Source: Kutzneria chonburiensis
GTDB taxonomy: Bacteria > Actinomycetota > Actinomycetes > Mycobacteriales > Pseudonocardiaceae
Assembly: GCF_028622115.1 (NCBI RefSeq)
Contig: NZ_CP097263.1
Span: 8,815,501-8,879,500 of the forward strand
Direction: 5' to 3'
DNA: 64,000 nt
Made by a program: the position numbers and the translations under genes. Below, one piece after another: positions 16,395 through 24,244 of the stretch. Each line of letters starts with the position of its first letter. The first letter of the stretch is position 1. Below the pieces are notes generated by a model. The model ran no database searches. It was not told where the DNA came from and saw only the letters and a program-made list of their open reading frames with translations.

Positions 16395-19243
16395 CGGCAC
16401 GCGCACGACAGGGCGGCCCGCTCCGCGCGAACCAGATCTTCCTCCGGCAGCCCCAGATCGGCGAACTGTTGCTCGGCGTCACGCCAGTGCGTCACGGCGT
16501 TCGCGTGGTGGCCAAGGGCGTGCAAGGTTCGCGCGACACCACGGTTGGCATGAGCCTGATAGATCCGATTGCCCATGCCGGTCGCAAGGTCAAGGGCGGC
16601 CAGGAAGGCGCGGTGTGCGTCGGCGAGGCGCGCGTCGGCCAGCGCGGTGTCGCCGCGATCATGGTACAGCTGGGTTCGGAGATCGGCGTCGGCCACACCG
16701 GTTGCCACGGCCTTGGCGTGCTCCTGATAGCGCATTGCCTCGGCCAGGCGGCCTTGTCGGCGGTGGACGTTGCCGATGTTGTTCAGCGCATGGGCGGTGG
16801 CGCAGTCGTCGTGCACCTCGCGGGCTTGCTCGTACGCCTCGGTATGGCTGGTCATGGCCTCGGTCAGTAGCCCCAGTTCCTGTTGCACAGCACCGAGATT
16901 GTTCAACGAGTGGGCCAGGCCCGGCCCGTGGCCGATCTCTCGCAGCATGACAGCGGCCGCGTGTTGCTGCTCCAGTGCGGTTTCCTGTCGGCCACGGAGA
17001 TGGTTGAGGTAGCCCAGCATGCTCAACGCGTGCGCCTGCCCGCGAACGTCGTCGCACTGTCGGTACTTCTCCAGCGCGGCAGCGAAATGCGTGATGGCCA
17101 GCTCGTGGTCGCCGAGCTCCATGGTGGGAATGGCGACAGCGCACAACGTGGCGGCCTCGCCCCGCACGTCGCCGAGTCGCTGCCAGTGCGGCAACGCCTG
17201 CTCGGCCAGCGCCCGCGCCTCGCTCACCTTGCCGACGCGGTCGTGCGCGGTGGCCAGTCTGAGCAGCACATGAGCTTGTCCGTAATCGCCGGTGGCGGCC
17301 TCGCGGGCCAGCCGCATGGTGCCCATCCAGTCCTCGAACTGGTTGGTTGTGTTGAAGTAACGCCAGATCAGCACGGCCAGCTGCCACGTGTGTTCCGGCA
17401 GGCCGTTGTTCGCGGCGTAGCGGATCGCGGCGACCAGGTTGCCTCGCTCGGCGGCGATCCACGCCACCGCTGTGTCGCCGGCGGCGAAGGTGGGCGCGGC
17501 GCTCGACTGTCTGTCCACGGTGGGCTGCTGGCCGAGCGGATAGCCGGCGGCCATGGCCCGGCCCAGTGCCACCAGGTAGTAGTCGAGCAGCCGCAACAAT
17601 GCGTCCGATGTGGACTGTGGCTGGGCCGCGGCGAACTCCTTCAACGGATCCAGCATCTGATAGCGGTCCGGCGCGATCTCCTCCAGCAGGCACACCTCGT
17701 GCAGCGCGTCGAGCAGGAGTCGAACCAACGCGACATCGCGGTCGACGAGCGCCGCCGCGCCGGTCACGTGCAGATCCCCGGGGGCATGGCCGAACAGTCG
17801 AAACGTCGCCTGCTGCGCGGGATCCAGCTGCTGATACGACGCCTCGACCGCCGCGCCGCCGCTCAACCGCTGCACCAGGTGTTCCAGCGGCCACCGATCG
17901 TGCCGGCGGAACATCGCCGCCGCGACCTTGATGTCCACCGGCAGGTACCCGCACCGCTTGACCACCTCGGCGACCTCGGCCGTCTTGCCGCGAACCCGAT
18001 GCGGGCTGGTCAGCACGCGGAACATGGCGACGGCGTCCTCCGGCGGCAGCGGCGAGAGCCGCACCGGCTCGCCGGTGTCCGGGTCGCCCATCCGCCGGCT
18101 GGTGACAATCGCGAAGCAGCCGTCCATCTGCGGCAGCAGCGGTCGGACCTGATCCGGCGAGAAAGCGTTGTCCAGCACCACCAAGCGCCGGGTGCCGTAC
18201 AGCTCCTGCTGGTACCGAGCGGCCTTCGCGCTCTCCGTCGCAGGGATCTGCTCGGGCGGCACGCCGAACTCGACCAGCAGCCGGGTCAACGCCTCGGACG
18301 TGGTCATCGGCGGCACGTTGGGGGTGAACCCGTTCAGCGACAACAGGAACTGCCCATCGGGATGACGATCACGCAGCCGGTAGGCCGCCTCGATCGCCAG
18401 CCCGGTCTTGCCGGAACCGGGCGCCCCGCTGACCCACACCGCCGGCCCACCGGCGCCGATGATCGTGTCCAGCTCGGCGGCCCGGCCGGTGAACCCACCC
18501 GGCCGCGACGGCAGCGAGCCGGCCGGCTCGCCCTTTTCGGCCCGGGCCACCAGATTGCGCAGCTTGGGGCCGGCCTCCAGCCCGGAATCGGCCAAAGCGG
18601 CGGCGGCGTCCCGGAAAATGCGGATTGCCGCCACGTCGTCGCCGCCGGCCAGCAGCGCCCGCATGAGCAGCTCGGCGTGCTTCTGACGTGACGGGTCGAC
18701 CTGCACCACCGGCCGCAGCCGGTCCCGCGCCGAGCGGTGATCACCGGCCGCCAGCTCCAACTCGGCCAGGTCGCCGACGGCGTCGAGGTAGGCGTCGTCC
18801 GGTGACACGACCGAGGCCCCGCCGACCCGGTCGATGTCGATGTCCTCGAGGAACGGTCCGTGGTGGAGCTCGACCGCCGCCCGCAGCAACGCGATCTGCT
18901 GGCGGGAATCGCTGGTACGCAACGATTCCTCGCGCAGGCGGTCGAAGCGCAGGGTGTCCAGCCGGTCCTCGTCGATCCGCAGCACGTAGCCGGTCGGCGT
19001 GGTCTCGATGGCCACGTCGTCGAAGTCCTGAAAGGTCTCTCGCAACCGCTTGATGTAGGTCCGGACCAGCGACCGGCGTTCCGCGTTGCCCGGCCACACC
19101 GTCTCGGTCAGCCGCTCCGGCGACACCGGTTTGTTGGCGTGCAACAGCAACACCACCAGGACGAAGCGCTGCTGCTGGTCACCGAGCGGCACGGGCACAC
19201 CGTCGTGCCATGCCTCCAGTGGCCCCAGCATCCGAAACTCCAC
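16391..19243 (-). CDS. AfsR/SARP-family regulator: winged helix, BTAD, NB-ARC, TPR
   Basis: A GTG at 19243 (VEFRMLGPLEAWHDG) behind GGGGAGG gives 950 residues. Order: OmpR-type winged helix (1-95), bacterial transcriptional activation domain (about 100-245), NB-ARC ATPase with VSGAPGSGKTGLAIEA near 275-290 and RRLVVLDNAFSPDQVRPLL, and C-terminal tetratricopeptide repeats (for example GHGPGLAHSLNNLGAVQQEL and CATAHALNNIGNVHRRQGRL). AfsR-type proteins integrate kinase signals and turn on antibiotic or developmental genes. No biosynthetic genes lie nearby on this side, so it may be a global or distal regulator. It diverges from the vWA gene across 121 bases. Confidence 0.9.
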   Translation of the reverse strand: MEFRMLGPLEAWHDGVPVPLGDQQQRFVLVVLLLHANKPVSPERLTETVWPGNAERRSLVRTYIKRLRETFQDFDDVAIETTPTGYVLRIDEDRLDTLRFDRLREESLRTSDSRQQIALLRAAVELHHGPFLEDIDIDRVGGASVVSPDDAYLDAVGDLAELELAAGDHRSARDRLRPVVQVDPSRQKHAELLMRALLAGGDDVAAIRIFRDAAAALADSGLEAGPKLRNLVARAEKGEPAGSLPSRPGGFTGRAAELDTIIGAGGPAVWVSGAPGSGKTGLAIEAAYRLRDRHPDGQFLLSLNGFTPNVPPMTTSEALTRLLVEFGVPPEQIPATESAKAARYQQELYGTRRLVVLDNAFSPDQVRPLLPQMDGCFAIVTSRRMGDPDTGEPVRLSPLPPEDAVAMFRVLTSPHRVRGKTAEVAEVVKRCGYLPVDIKVAAAMFRRHDRWPLEHLVQRLSGGAAVEASYQQLDPAQQATFRLFGHAPGDLHVTGAAALVDRDVALVRLLLDALHEVCLLEEIAPDRYQMLDPLKEFAAAQPQSTSDALLRLLDYYLVALGRAMAAGYPLGQQPTVDRQSSAAPTFAAGDTAVAWIAAERGNLVAAIRYAANNGLPEHTWQLAVLIWRYFNTTNQFEDWMGTMRLAREAATGDYGQAHVLLRLATAHDRVGKVSEARALAEQALPHWQRLGDVRGEAATLCAVAIPTMELGDHELAITHFAAALEKYRQCDDVRGQAHALSMLGYLNHLRGRQETALEQQHAAAVMLREIGHGPGLAHSLNNLGAVQQELGLLTEAMTSHTEAYEQAREVHDDCATAHALNNIGNVHRRQGRLAEAMRYQEHAKAVATGVADADLRTQLYHDRGDTALADARLADAHRAFLAALDLATGMGNRIYQAHANRGVARTLHALGHHANAVTHWRDAEQQFADLGLPEEDLVRAERAALSCACR

Positions 19244-19364
19244 GCGGCCTCCCCGGCGTTCGAGCTTGCTGTCGGGGCAGTCACGGCGCAAGCGCCCGTC
19301 CGGGTGCCGGCCTGATCCCCGTTCCGTCCACGATCTTTCGACGTCGGCCCGACACGCTGCCGCG

Positions 19365-19967
19365 GTGGAAGCCGATGTGTTGCCCTGCTACGTGGTGTGC
19401 GATTTCTCGTCGTCCATGACCGACTACATCGGAGAGCTCGGCGCCGGGTTACGCGAGTTCCGGGCGGCGGCGCACGCGGATCCGGTTGCCGCGGCACGGA
19501 TCCGGGTCTCGGTGATCGGCATGGCCCGGACGCCGTGGGTGCTCCAGCCCTTGCGCCAGGTGGTCGAAATTGTCGACGTCGCCGAGCAAAGTCCCTGTGC
19601 CGCAACCTTCTTCGGGCCTGTGTTCGATTTCCTCCATGCGCGCGTCGAGGAGGACGTGAACGCTCTCAACGACAACGGGCTAAGACCCCTTCGTCCGATC
19701 GTGTTCTTCGTGTCCGACGGCCGCCCGGCCGACGCCGCCGAGTGGCCGGCCGCGCACGCTCGGCTGACCCGGCCCGAGCTGGTCGCTTTCGGCGTGGGGG
19801 CGGCCGATCCGGACACTTTGACCCGGATCGGCACGGCCCGGGTGTTCCTCGGCGGTGTGCGGCTGGGGACCGCGCTGGCCGCCACGGTGCTGCATCCACG
19901 CCGTGTCCACTTCCGGTCCACTCGCCCGCCGGACGCTGTCCCGCGAATTCACGGGGAGGCAGGATGA
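19365..19967 (+). CDS. vWA-domain protein (TerY-like)
   Basis: About 200 residues from GTG 19365 (VEADVLPCYVVCDFSSSM); a GTG four codons on is an alternative, and neither has a strong ribosome site. The MIDAS metal site DFSSSM (DxSxS) lies near residues 13-18, followed by a Rossmann-like vWA pattern with IRVSVIGMARTPWVLQPL, a Thr in the CAATFFGP loop, and IVFFVSDGRPAD near 110-120. vWA proteins bind partners through a divalent metal. In actinobacteria this type often occurs with MoxR ATPases, kinases or phosphatases in conflict or stress modules. It overlaps the next gene by ATGA. Confidence 0.83.
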   Translation: MEADVLPCYVVCDFSSSMTDYIGELGAGLREFRAAAHADPVAAARIRVSVIGMARTPWVLQPLRQVVEIVDVAEQSPCAATFFGPVFDFLHARVEEDVNALNDNGLRPLRPIVFFVSDGRPADAAEWPAAHARLTRPELVAFGVGAADPDTLTRIGTARVFLGGVRLGTALAATVLHPRRVHFRSTRPPDAVPRIHGEAG

Positions 19968-20851
19968 ACGGGCATCTGGATCTGGTGCGTGAGCTGAAGT
20001 CGCTGCGGAAGGGGCGCGGCGTGCACGCGGGCCGGATCGAGCACCGGATCGGGCCGGCGATCAGGGCCGCGTGCGAGATCGACAAGAGCGACGGGCCGGT
20101 GACGGTGCGGCGCAAGCTGACCACGCGGCTGACCGAGCTGATCCACCAGCTGCCGGCGGACCTGCGGCTGGCCACGCTGGTCGCGTTCGGGCTCGAACCC
20201 GAGGCCCGGCAGCCGCTCTACCAGCAGCGGATGCTGTGGGTGGCGGCGCGCATGGACCGTGACGAGCGGACGGTCCGCCGCCGTGTCGACGACGCCGTCA
20301 ACCAGCTGGCCGAGCTGGCCGTGGTCCCGGGCGACCGGTCCGGCGGGTGGCGGACCGCCGAGCTGACCGTGGCCGTCGCGCTGGACCAGGACCGGCCGGA
20401 GGTGTTGGAGCAGCGACGGATCATCGCCGAGCAGGACGGCCTGCGCGAGCTGGAGCTGGTGGCGCCGCTGCCGCTGACCGAGACGGACGTGCAGGTCCTC
20501 TACGGCGGCACGCTCGTGCCGGCCGACGGCGGCTTCACCCTCACGCTGCCGGCGCCGGTGTCCAAGGAGGAGCGGCACGAGGTCGCGCTGCGGTTCCGGC
20601 TGCCGGCCCGGCAGGCGATGCCGTACCTGCTGTGCGTGCCGCGGCGGCCGTGCGAGCGGTTCGACCTGCGGGTGCGGTTCGACCGGGACCGCGAGCCGCC
20701 GACGGTGTTCGCGCTGCGCGGGGCGTCGCGGGAGGACCCGCTGCACGACGGCCACGAGCATCCGGTCGACCGGGCCGGGGAGATCCACGTGCGCTTCCAC
20801 CAGCTGACTCCCGGCCTGGCCTACGGCGCGCGGTGGGAATGGCCGGCCTGA
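19964..20851 (+). CDS. Hypothetical protein coupled to the vWA gene
   Basis: 295 residues from ATG 19964, with GGGGAGG 5 bases upstream and a 4-base overlap with the vWA gene. Residues 1-150 are helical and charged (KSLRKGRGVHAGRIEHRIGP, RRKLTTRLTELIHQLPADLR, ERTVRRRVDDAVNQLAEL), with an adaptor-like look. Residues 150-295 are beta-rich, with FTLTLPAPVSKEERHEVALRF and YLLCVPRRPCERFDLRVRF, which may be a ligand- or protein-binding sandwich. No enzyme motif or membrane helix. I do not recognise a named family. The pair with a vWA protein suggests a sensor or scaffold for a shared complex. Confidence 0.78.
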   Translation: MNGHLDLVRELKSLRKGRGVHAGRIEHRIGPAIRAACEIDKSDGPVTVRRKLTTRLTELIHQLPADLRLATLVAFGLEPEARQPLYQQRMLWVAARMDRDERTVRRRVDDAVNQLAELAVVPGDRSGGWRTAELTVAVALDQDRPEVLEQRRIIAEQDGLRELELVAPLPLTETDVQVLYGGTLVPADGGFTLTLPAPVSKEERHEVALRFRLPARQAMPYLLCVPRRPCERFDLRVRFDRDREPPTVFALRGASREDPLHDGHEHPVDRAGEIHVRFHQLTPGLAYGARWEWPA

Positions 20852-20860
20852 CGGTTCGAC

Positions 20861-20915
20861 TGCCACATGCGCTTCCCATGTGCGCCCTGGTGCCACATGG
20901 GAAGCGCATGTGGCA
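20861..20915. terminator. Long hairpin, likely terminator
   Basis: Two 22-bp arms (20861-20882 and 20894-20915), perfectly complementary, flank an 11-base loop. Each arm begins or ends with TGCCACATG/CATGTGGCA, so the right arm is itself a smaller palindrome around GGAAGCG. It follows the vWA operon stop by 9 bases and lies 42 bases before the exonuclease III start. Terminator is the simplest reading; a dispersed repeat is possible. Confidence 0.7.
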
Positions 20916-20957
20916 CATCCAGGGGTGTTTGTCGGGGGTCGTGGTTACGGTGATGTG

Positions 20958-21821
20958 GTGCGAGTAGCGACGTGGAACGTGAACTCGGTGAAGCAGCGGC
21001 TGCCGAGGCTGCTGCCGTGGCTGGACGAGCGGCGGCCGGACGTGGTGTGCCTTCAGGAGACCAAGCTGTCCACGGAGGCGTTCACGGCGTTGCTCGGCGA
21101 GGAGCTGGCGCAGCGCGGGTACGAGATCGCCGTGGTGGGGGAGCAGCGGTGGAACGGGGTGGCCGTGCTGTCCCGGGTCGGCCTGGACGACGTGGTGGTC
21201 GGGATCGAGGGGGCGCCCGGCTTCCCGCACCAGGAGGCGAGGGCGATCGCCGCCACCTGTGGGGGCGTGCGCGTGCACTCGCTGTACGTGCCGAACGGGC
21301 GTGAGCCGGACTCCGACCACTATCGGTACAAGCTGGAGTGGCTGGCCGCGCTACGTGACGTAGTCGCCAAGGGACCGGCCGACGCGGTGCTGTGCGGCGA
21401 CATCAACATCGCGCCAACGGATGCTGACGTGTTCGACCCGGCGGCGTTCGTGGGCCAGACGCACGTGACCCCGCCGGAACGCGCCGCCTTGCAGGCCCTG
21501 GTGGACCTGGGCCTGCACGACGTGGTCCGCGAGCGGTGGCCGACCGAACGGGTGTTCAGCTACTGGGACTACCGGGCCGGCATGTTCCACCAGGACCTGG
21601 GCATGCGCATCGACCTGGTGCTGGCCTCGGGTCCGGTGGCCGGCCGGGTGAAGGCGGCCTGGGTGGACCGGCATGCCCGCAAGGGCAGCGGCCCCAGCGA
21701 CCACGCGCCGGTCATCGTCGACCTGGACGAGGCCCCGGACGGCGACATCGGGCCGGTCGTGCCGCCGCCGTCGGCCCGTGGCACCGGGAGGAAAGCGAGG
21801 CTGCCCCAGGCGAAGAAGTGA
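20958..21821 (+). CDS. xth: Exodeoxyribonuclease III
   Basis: A GTG at 20958 (VRVATWNVNSVKQRL) gives 287 residues, the usual length. Family motifs in order: ATWNVNS at the N-terminus (metal ligand Asn), CLQETKLS near residue 32 with the catalytic Glu, HSLYVPNG near 110 with the catalytic Tyr, CGDINIAP near 153 with Asp and Asn, YWDYRAG and MRIDLVLAS, and GPSDHAPVIVDL near 250 with the Asp-His pair. It acts in base-excision repair as an AP endonuclease and 3'-5' exonuclease or 3'-phosphatase. It stands alone, between a hairpin terminator and a kinase gene. Confidence 0.95.
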   Translation: MRVATWNVNSVKQRLPRLLPWLDERRPDVVCLQETKLSTEAFTALLGEELAQRGYEIAVVGEQRWNGVAVLSRVGLDDVVVGIEGAPGFPHQEARAIAATCGGVRVHSLYVPNGREPDSDHYRYKLEWLAALRDVVAKGPADAVLCGDINIAPTDADVFDPAAFVGQTHVTPPERAALQALVDLGLHDVVRERWPTERVFSYWDYRAGMFHQDLGMRIDLVLASGPVAGRVKAAWVDRHARKGSGPSDHAPVIVDLDEAPDGDIGPVVPPPSARGTGRKARLPQAKK

Positions 21822-21902
21822 TCCACATGTCACAACCCGAGTTCACTACGCCATTCGGCACCGTATCGTTATAAGCACTTGCCGAGTGGGGAGGTGAACC
21901 GG

Positions 21903-22787
21903 ATGCGACAGCGCCCGTACGTGGCGTACCAGCCGTCGAGCCAGCCGCTGCCGAGCCGGTTCCAGGTCGACGGCCTGCTGGGGCGCGGCGTCGGCACGGA
22001 GGTGTACGACGCCTACGACGAGGAGCTGGACCGCCAGGTCGCGGTCAAGCTGTTCCCGGCCGACCTGGACGACGTCGCCTGCCGGCGGATCGCCGACGAG
22101 GCCCTCGCGCTGGACCGGGTCAACCACAAGCGCCTGGTCGCGGTGTACGACGGCGGCATCCACCAGGGGCGGCCGTACCTCGTGATGCAGCTGATCCGCG
22201 GCCTCAGCCTGAGCAAGCGCTTGCGCGAGGGCCCGATGCTGACCGCTGAGGCCGTGGTGCTGGTCGCGCTGCTGGCCGACGCCCTGGCCCACGTGCACGC
22301 CCAGGGCGTGGTGCACCGTGACGTGAAGCCGTCCAACATCCTGTTGGACGAGGAGGGCATGCCGCACCTGAGCGACTTCGGCATCGCCCTGCTGGCCGGG
22401 CAGTCCCGGGTGACCGCGGTGGACGAGGTCATCGGCACGCCGGCCTACCTGGCCCCGGAGCAGATCCTCAGCGGCGCGCTCGGGCCGGCCGTCGACGTCT
22501 ACGCGCTGGGCCTGGTGCTGCTGGAGTGCATCACCGGCCACCGTGAGTACGACGGGCCCAACAAGCTCGACGCCGCGCTGCTCCGGCTCAGCCGCGACCC
22601 GCAGGTCCCGGAGGAGCTGCCGGGGCCGCTGGCCGGGCTGCTGCGGGCCATGACCGCCCGTGAGCCGGGCCGCCGGCCGACCGCCCAGCACTGTGTGAAC
22701 ATGCTGTCGGCGATGGTCGTCGAGGCGGCCGAGCCGGAGACCGAGACCCTCGCGATACCCCGGGCTATGCCTTGGCGATCAGCTTGA
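21903..22787 (+). CDS. Soluble serine/threonine protein kinase
   Basis: 294 residues from ATG 21903 behind GGGGAGG. A complete Hanks-type kinase core: LGRGVGTEVYDA glycine loop, VAVKLF with Lys49, HRDVKPSNILL with Asp140, DFG with Asp158, GTPAYLAPEQ, and GRRPT near the end. Unlike PknA/PknB it has no membrane helix or extracellular sensor, and stops about 20 residues after the kinase domain, so it is a stand-alone cytosolic kinase. Its signal may come from a partner; the AfsR-type regulators and the vWA unit nearby are possible targets by analogy with AfsK-AfsR. Its 3' end overlaps the convergent RidA gene by 23 bases. Confidence 0.92.
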   Translation: MRQRPYVAYQPSSQPLPSRFQVDGLLGRGVGTEVYDAYDEELDRQVAVKLFPADLDDVACRRIADEALALDRVNHKRLVAVYDGGIHQGRPYLVMQLIRGLSLSKRLREGPMLTAEAVVLVALLADALAHVHAQGVVHRDVKPSNILLDEEGMPHLSDFGIALLAGQSRVTAVDEVIGTPAYLAPEQILSGALGPAVDVYALGLVLLECITGHREYDGPNKLDAALLRLSRDPQVPEELPGPLAGLLRAMTAREPGRRPTAQHCVNMLSAMVVEAAEPETETLAIPRAMPWRSA

Positions 22788-23193
22788 TCTCGATCAGCTG
22801 CGGCGGCAGCGCCAGCCGGGTCACGCCGATGATCGTGCTGGCCACCTGCGGGTTCTCCGTGCCGTAGGCCGCCTTGCGGACCGGGCCGGCAGCCGCCATG
22901 CCGGCGTCCACGTCCAGCACGTAGATCACCTCCTCGACCACGTCGTCCAGCGACGCCCCGAAGCGGGCCAGCAGCGTCTTGGCGTTGGCGTAGGTCTGGG
23001 TCATCTGGTCGGCCATGTCGCCGAAATAGGTGATCCGGCCGTCCTCGTCGAGCGGCGCCGGCGCGACCATGTGCTCGCCGTCGTGGGAGAGCTGGCCGGA
23101 CACGTAGATGGTGTCGCCGTGTCGCACCGCCTGCACGTATCCGTAGGCTTGTTCCCAGGAGACACCGAAACTCTCCACCTGCTTTGTCGTCAT
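22765..23193 (-). CDS. RidA-family enamine/imine deaminase-like protein
   Basis: 142 residues from ATG 23193. The YjgF/RidA core is seen in YGYVQAVRHGDTIYVSGQLSHD near the start, then DQMTQTYANAKTLLARFGAS, DVVEEVIYVLD, and ASTIIGVTRLALPPQLIEIKLIAKA at the end. RidA proteins hydrolyse reactive 2-aminoacrylate-type enamines; subgroup members have other substrates. The C-terminal Arg that holds the substrate carboxylate in RidA proper is in a changed context (GVTRLALPPQ), so it is best called RidA family. It is divergent from a GlxA-type regulator 99 bases away, which probably controls it. Confidence 0.9.
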   Translation of the reverse strand: MTTKQVESFGVSWEQAYGYVQAVRHGDTIYVSGQLSHDGEHMVAPAPLDEDGRITYFGDMADQMTQTYANAKTLLARFGASLDDVVEEVIYVLDVDAGMAAAGPVRKAAYGTENPQVASTIIGVTRLALPPQLIEIKLIAKA

Positions 23194-23292
23194 GGTGGTG
23201 ACGGTAGGAGTCGCTGGAGACCACGGAACAGCGGAAACCGTGCCGTTGATGCCAAGGATCGTGCCAGCCCGAGGATTGTGGGGAGGTGTTGG

Positions 23293-24216
23293 ATGGCCCG
23301 CCGGATCGCGATCCTGGTGCCGCCGCTGGTGAGCCCGCTGGACTACAGCATCGCCGCCAACATCCTCGGCGACCAGCCCGGCTACGAGCTGCTGTCGGCC
23401 GGCGATCCTGGGCCGGCCGGGCTGGTGGACGGTGTCGTGATCGTGCCGACCCATCCGCTCGACGCCGTCGACAGCGCCGATGTTGTTGTGGTGCCCGGGT
23501 TCGACGGCCCGTACGTGCGGCTGCCGCAGTCCTTCCTCGACGCCATCGCCCGCAGTTACGACCGTGGCGCGACCATCGTCGGCATCTGCACCGGCACGTT
23601 CGCCTTGGCCGCCAGCGGGATCACCGCCGACCGTCAGGTCACCACCCATTGGCGTTACGCCGCCGAGCTCCAGAAGTTGTTCCCGGACACCAAGGTCGTG
23701 GACAACGTGTTGTTCATCCAGGACGGCACCGTCCTCACCTCGGCCGGCGCCGGCGCGGCCATCGACCTCTGCCTGCACCTCATCCGTGAGGACTTCGGCG
23801 TCGACGCCTCCCAGGCCGCCAGCCGTGAGGCTGTCGCCTCGCCCGCCCGCCTCGGCCCGCAACCCCAGTACACCGACGTGCTTTCCCCGCCCAACGCCGA
23901 TCTTGCCGCGACCCGCGAATGGGCCCTGTCCCGCTTGGCCCAGCCGCTCACCGTCGACGCCATGGCCCGTCATGCCGCCATGTCCCGCCGCACCTTCATC
24001 CGCCGCTTCAACGAGGAAACCGGCCTGCCGCCGATGAAGTGGCTTACACTCCAACGCATCCTCGTTGCCCGGCGCCTGCTGGAGACCACCGACTGGTCCG
24101 TCGACCGCATCGCCGGCGCCGCCGGCATGGGCTCCGCCGCCAACTTCCGCGTCATCTTCCGCCGGGAGACCGGTTCCCGGCCCAGCGACTACCGCCGCCT
24201 GCACCGCGCCGGGTGA
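23293..24216 (+). CDS. GlxA-family transcriptional regulator (DJ-1/PfpI plus AraC)
   Basis: 307 residues from ATG 23293. Residues 1-170 are a DJ-1/PfpI-like amidotransferase-type domain with VVVVPGFDG and ATIVGICTGTFALAASG, where Cys99 sits at the nucleophile elbow. Residues 205-305 are an AraC/XylS DNA-binding domain with two helix-turn-helix units, MARHAAMSRRTFIRRFNEETG and RIAGAAGMGSAANFRVIFRRE. GlxA-type regulators sense small molecules and activate catabolic genes. It lies back to back with the RidA gene. The spacer contains CACGG and CCGTG repeats (23222 and 23238) as a weak operator candidate. Confidence 0.92.
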   Translation: MARRIAILVPPLVSPLDYSIAANILGDQPGYELLSAGDPGPAGLVDGVVIVPTHPLDAVDSADVVVVPGFDGPYVRLPQSFLDAIARSYDRGATIVGICTGTFALAASGITADRQVTTHWRYAAELQKLFPDTKVVDNVLFIQDGTVLTSAGAGAAIDLCLHLIREDFGVDASQAASREAVASPARLGPQPQYTDVLSPPNADLAATREWALSRLAQPLTVDAMARHAAMSRRTFIRRFNEETGLPPMKWLTLQRILVARRLLETTDWSVDRIAGAAGMGSAANFRVIFRRETGSRPSDYRRLHRAG

Positions 24217-24244
24217 GGATTGGTCGGTTTCAGGGCCGGATAGC

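Noticed and set aside
16883-18691. A 602-codon plus-strand frame inside the SARP gene at 16391-19243
   Set aside because: No domain, composition of a shadow frame; the minus-strand SARP-NB-ARC-TPR protein is certain.
23222-23242. CACGG / CCGTG repeats between the RidA and GlxA genes as operator
   Set aside because: Arms of only 5 bp with an 11-base spacer are expected by chance in GC-rich DNA; mentioned in the GlxA entry only.
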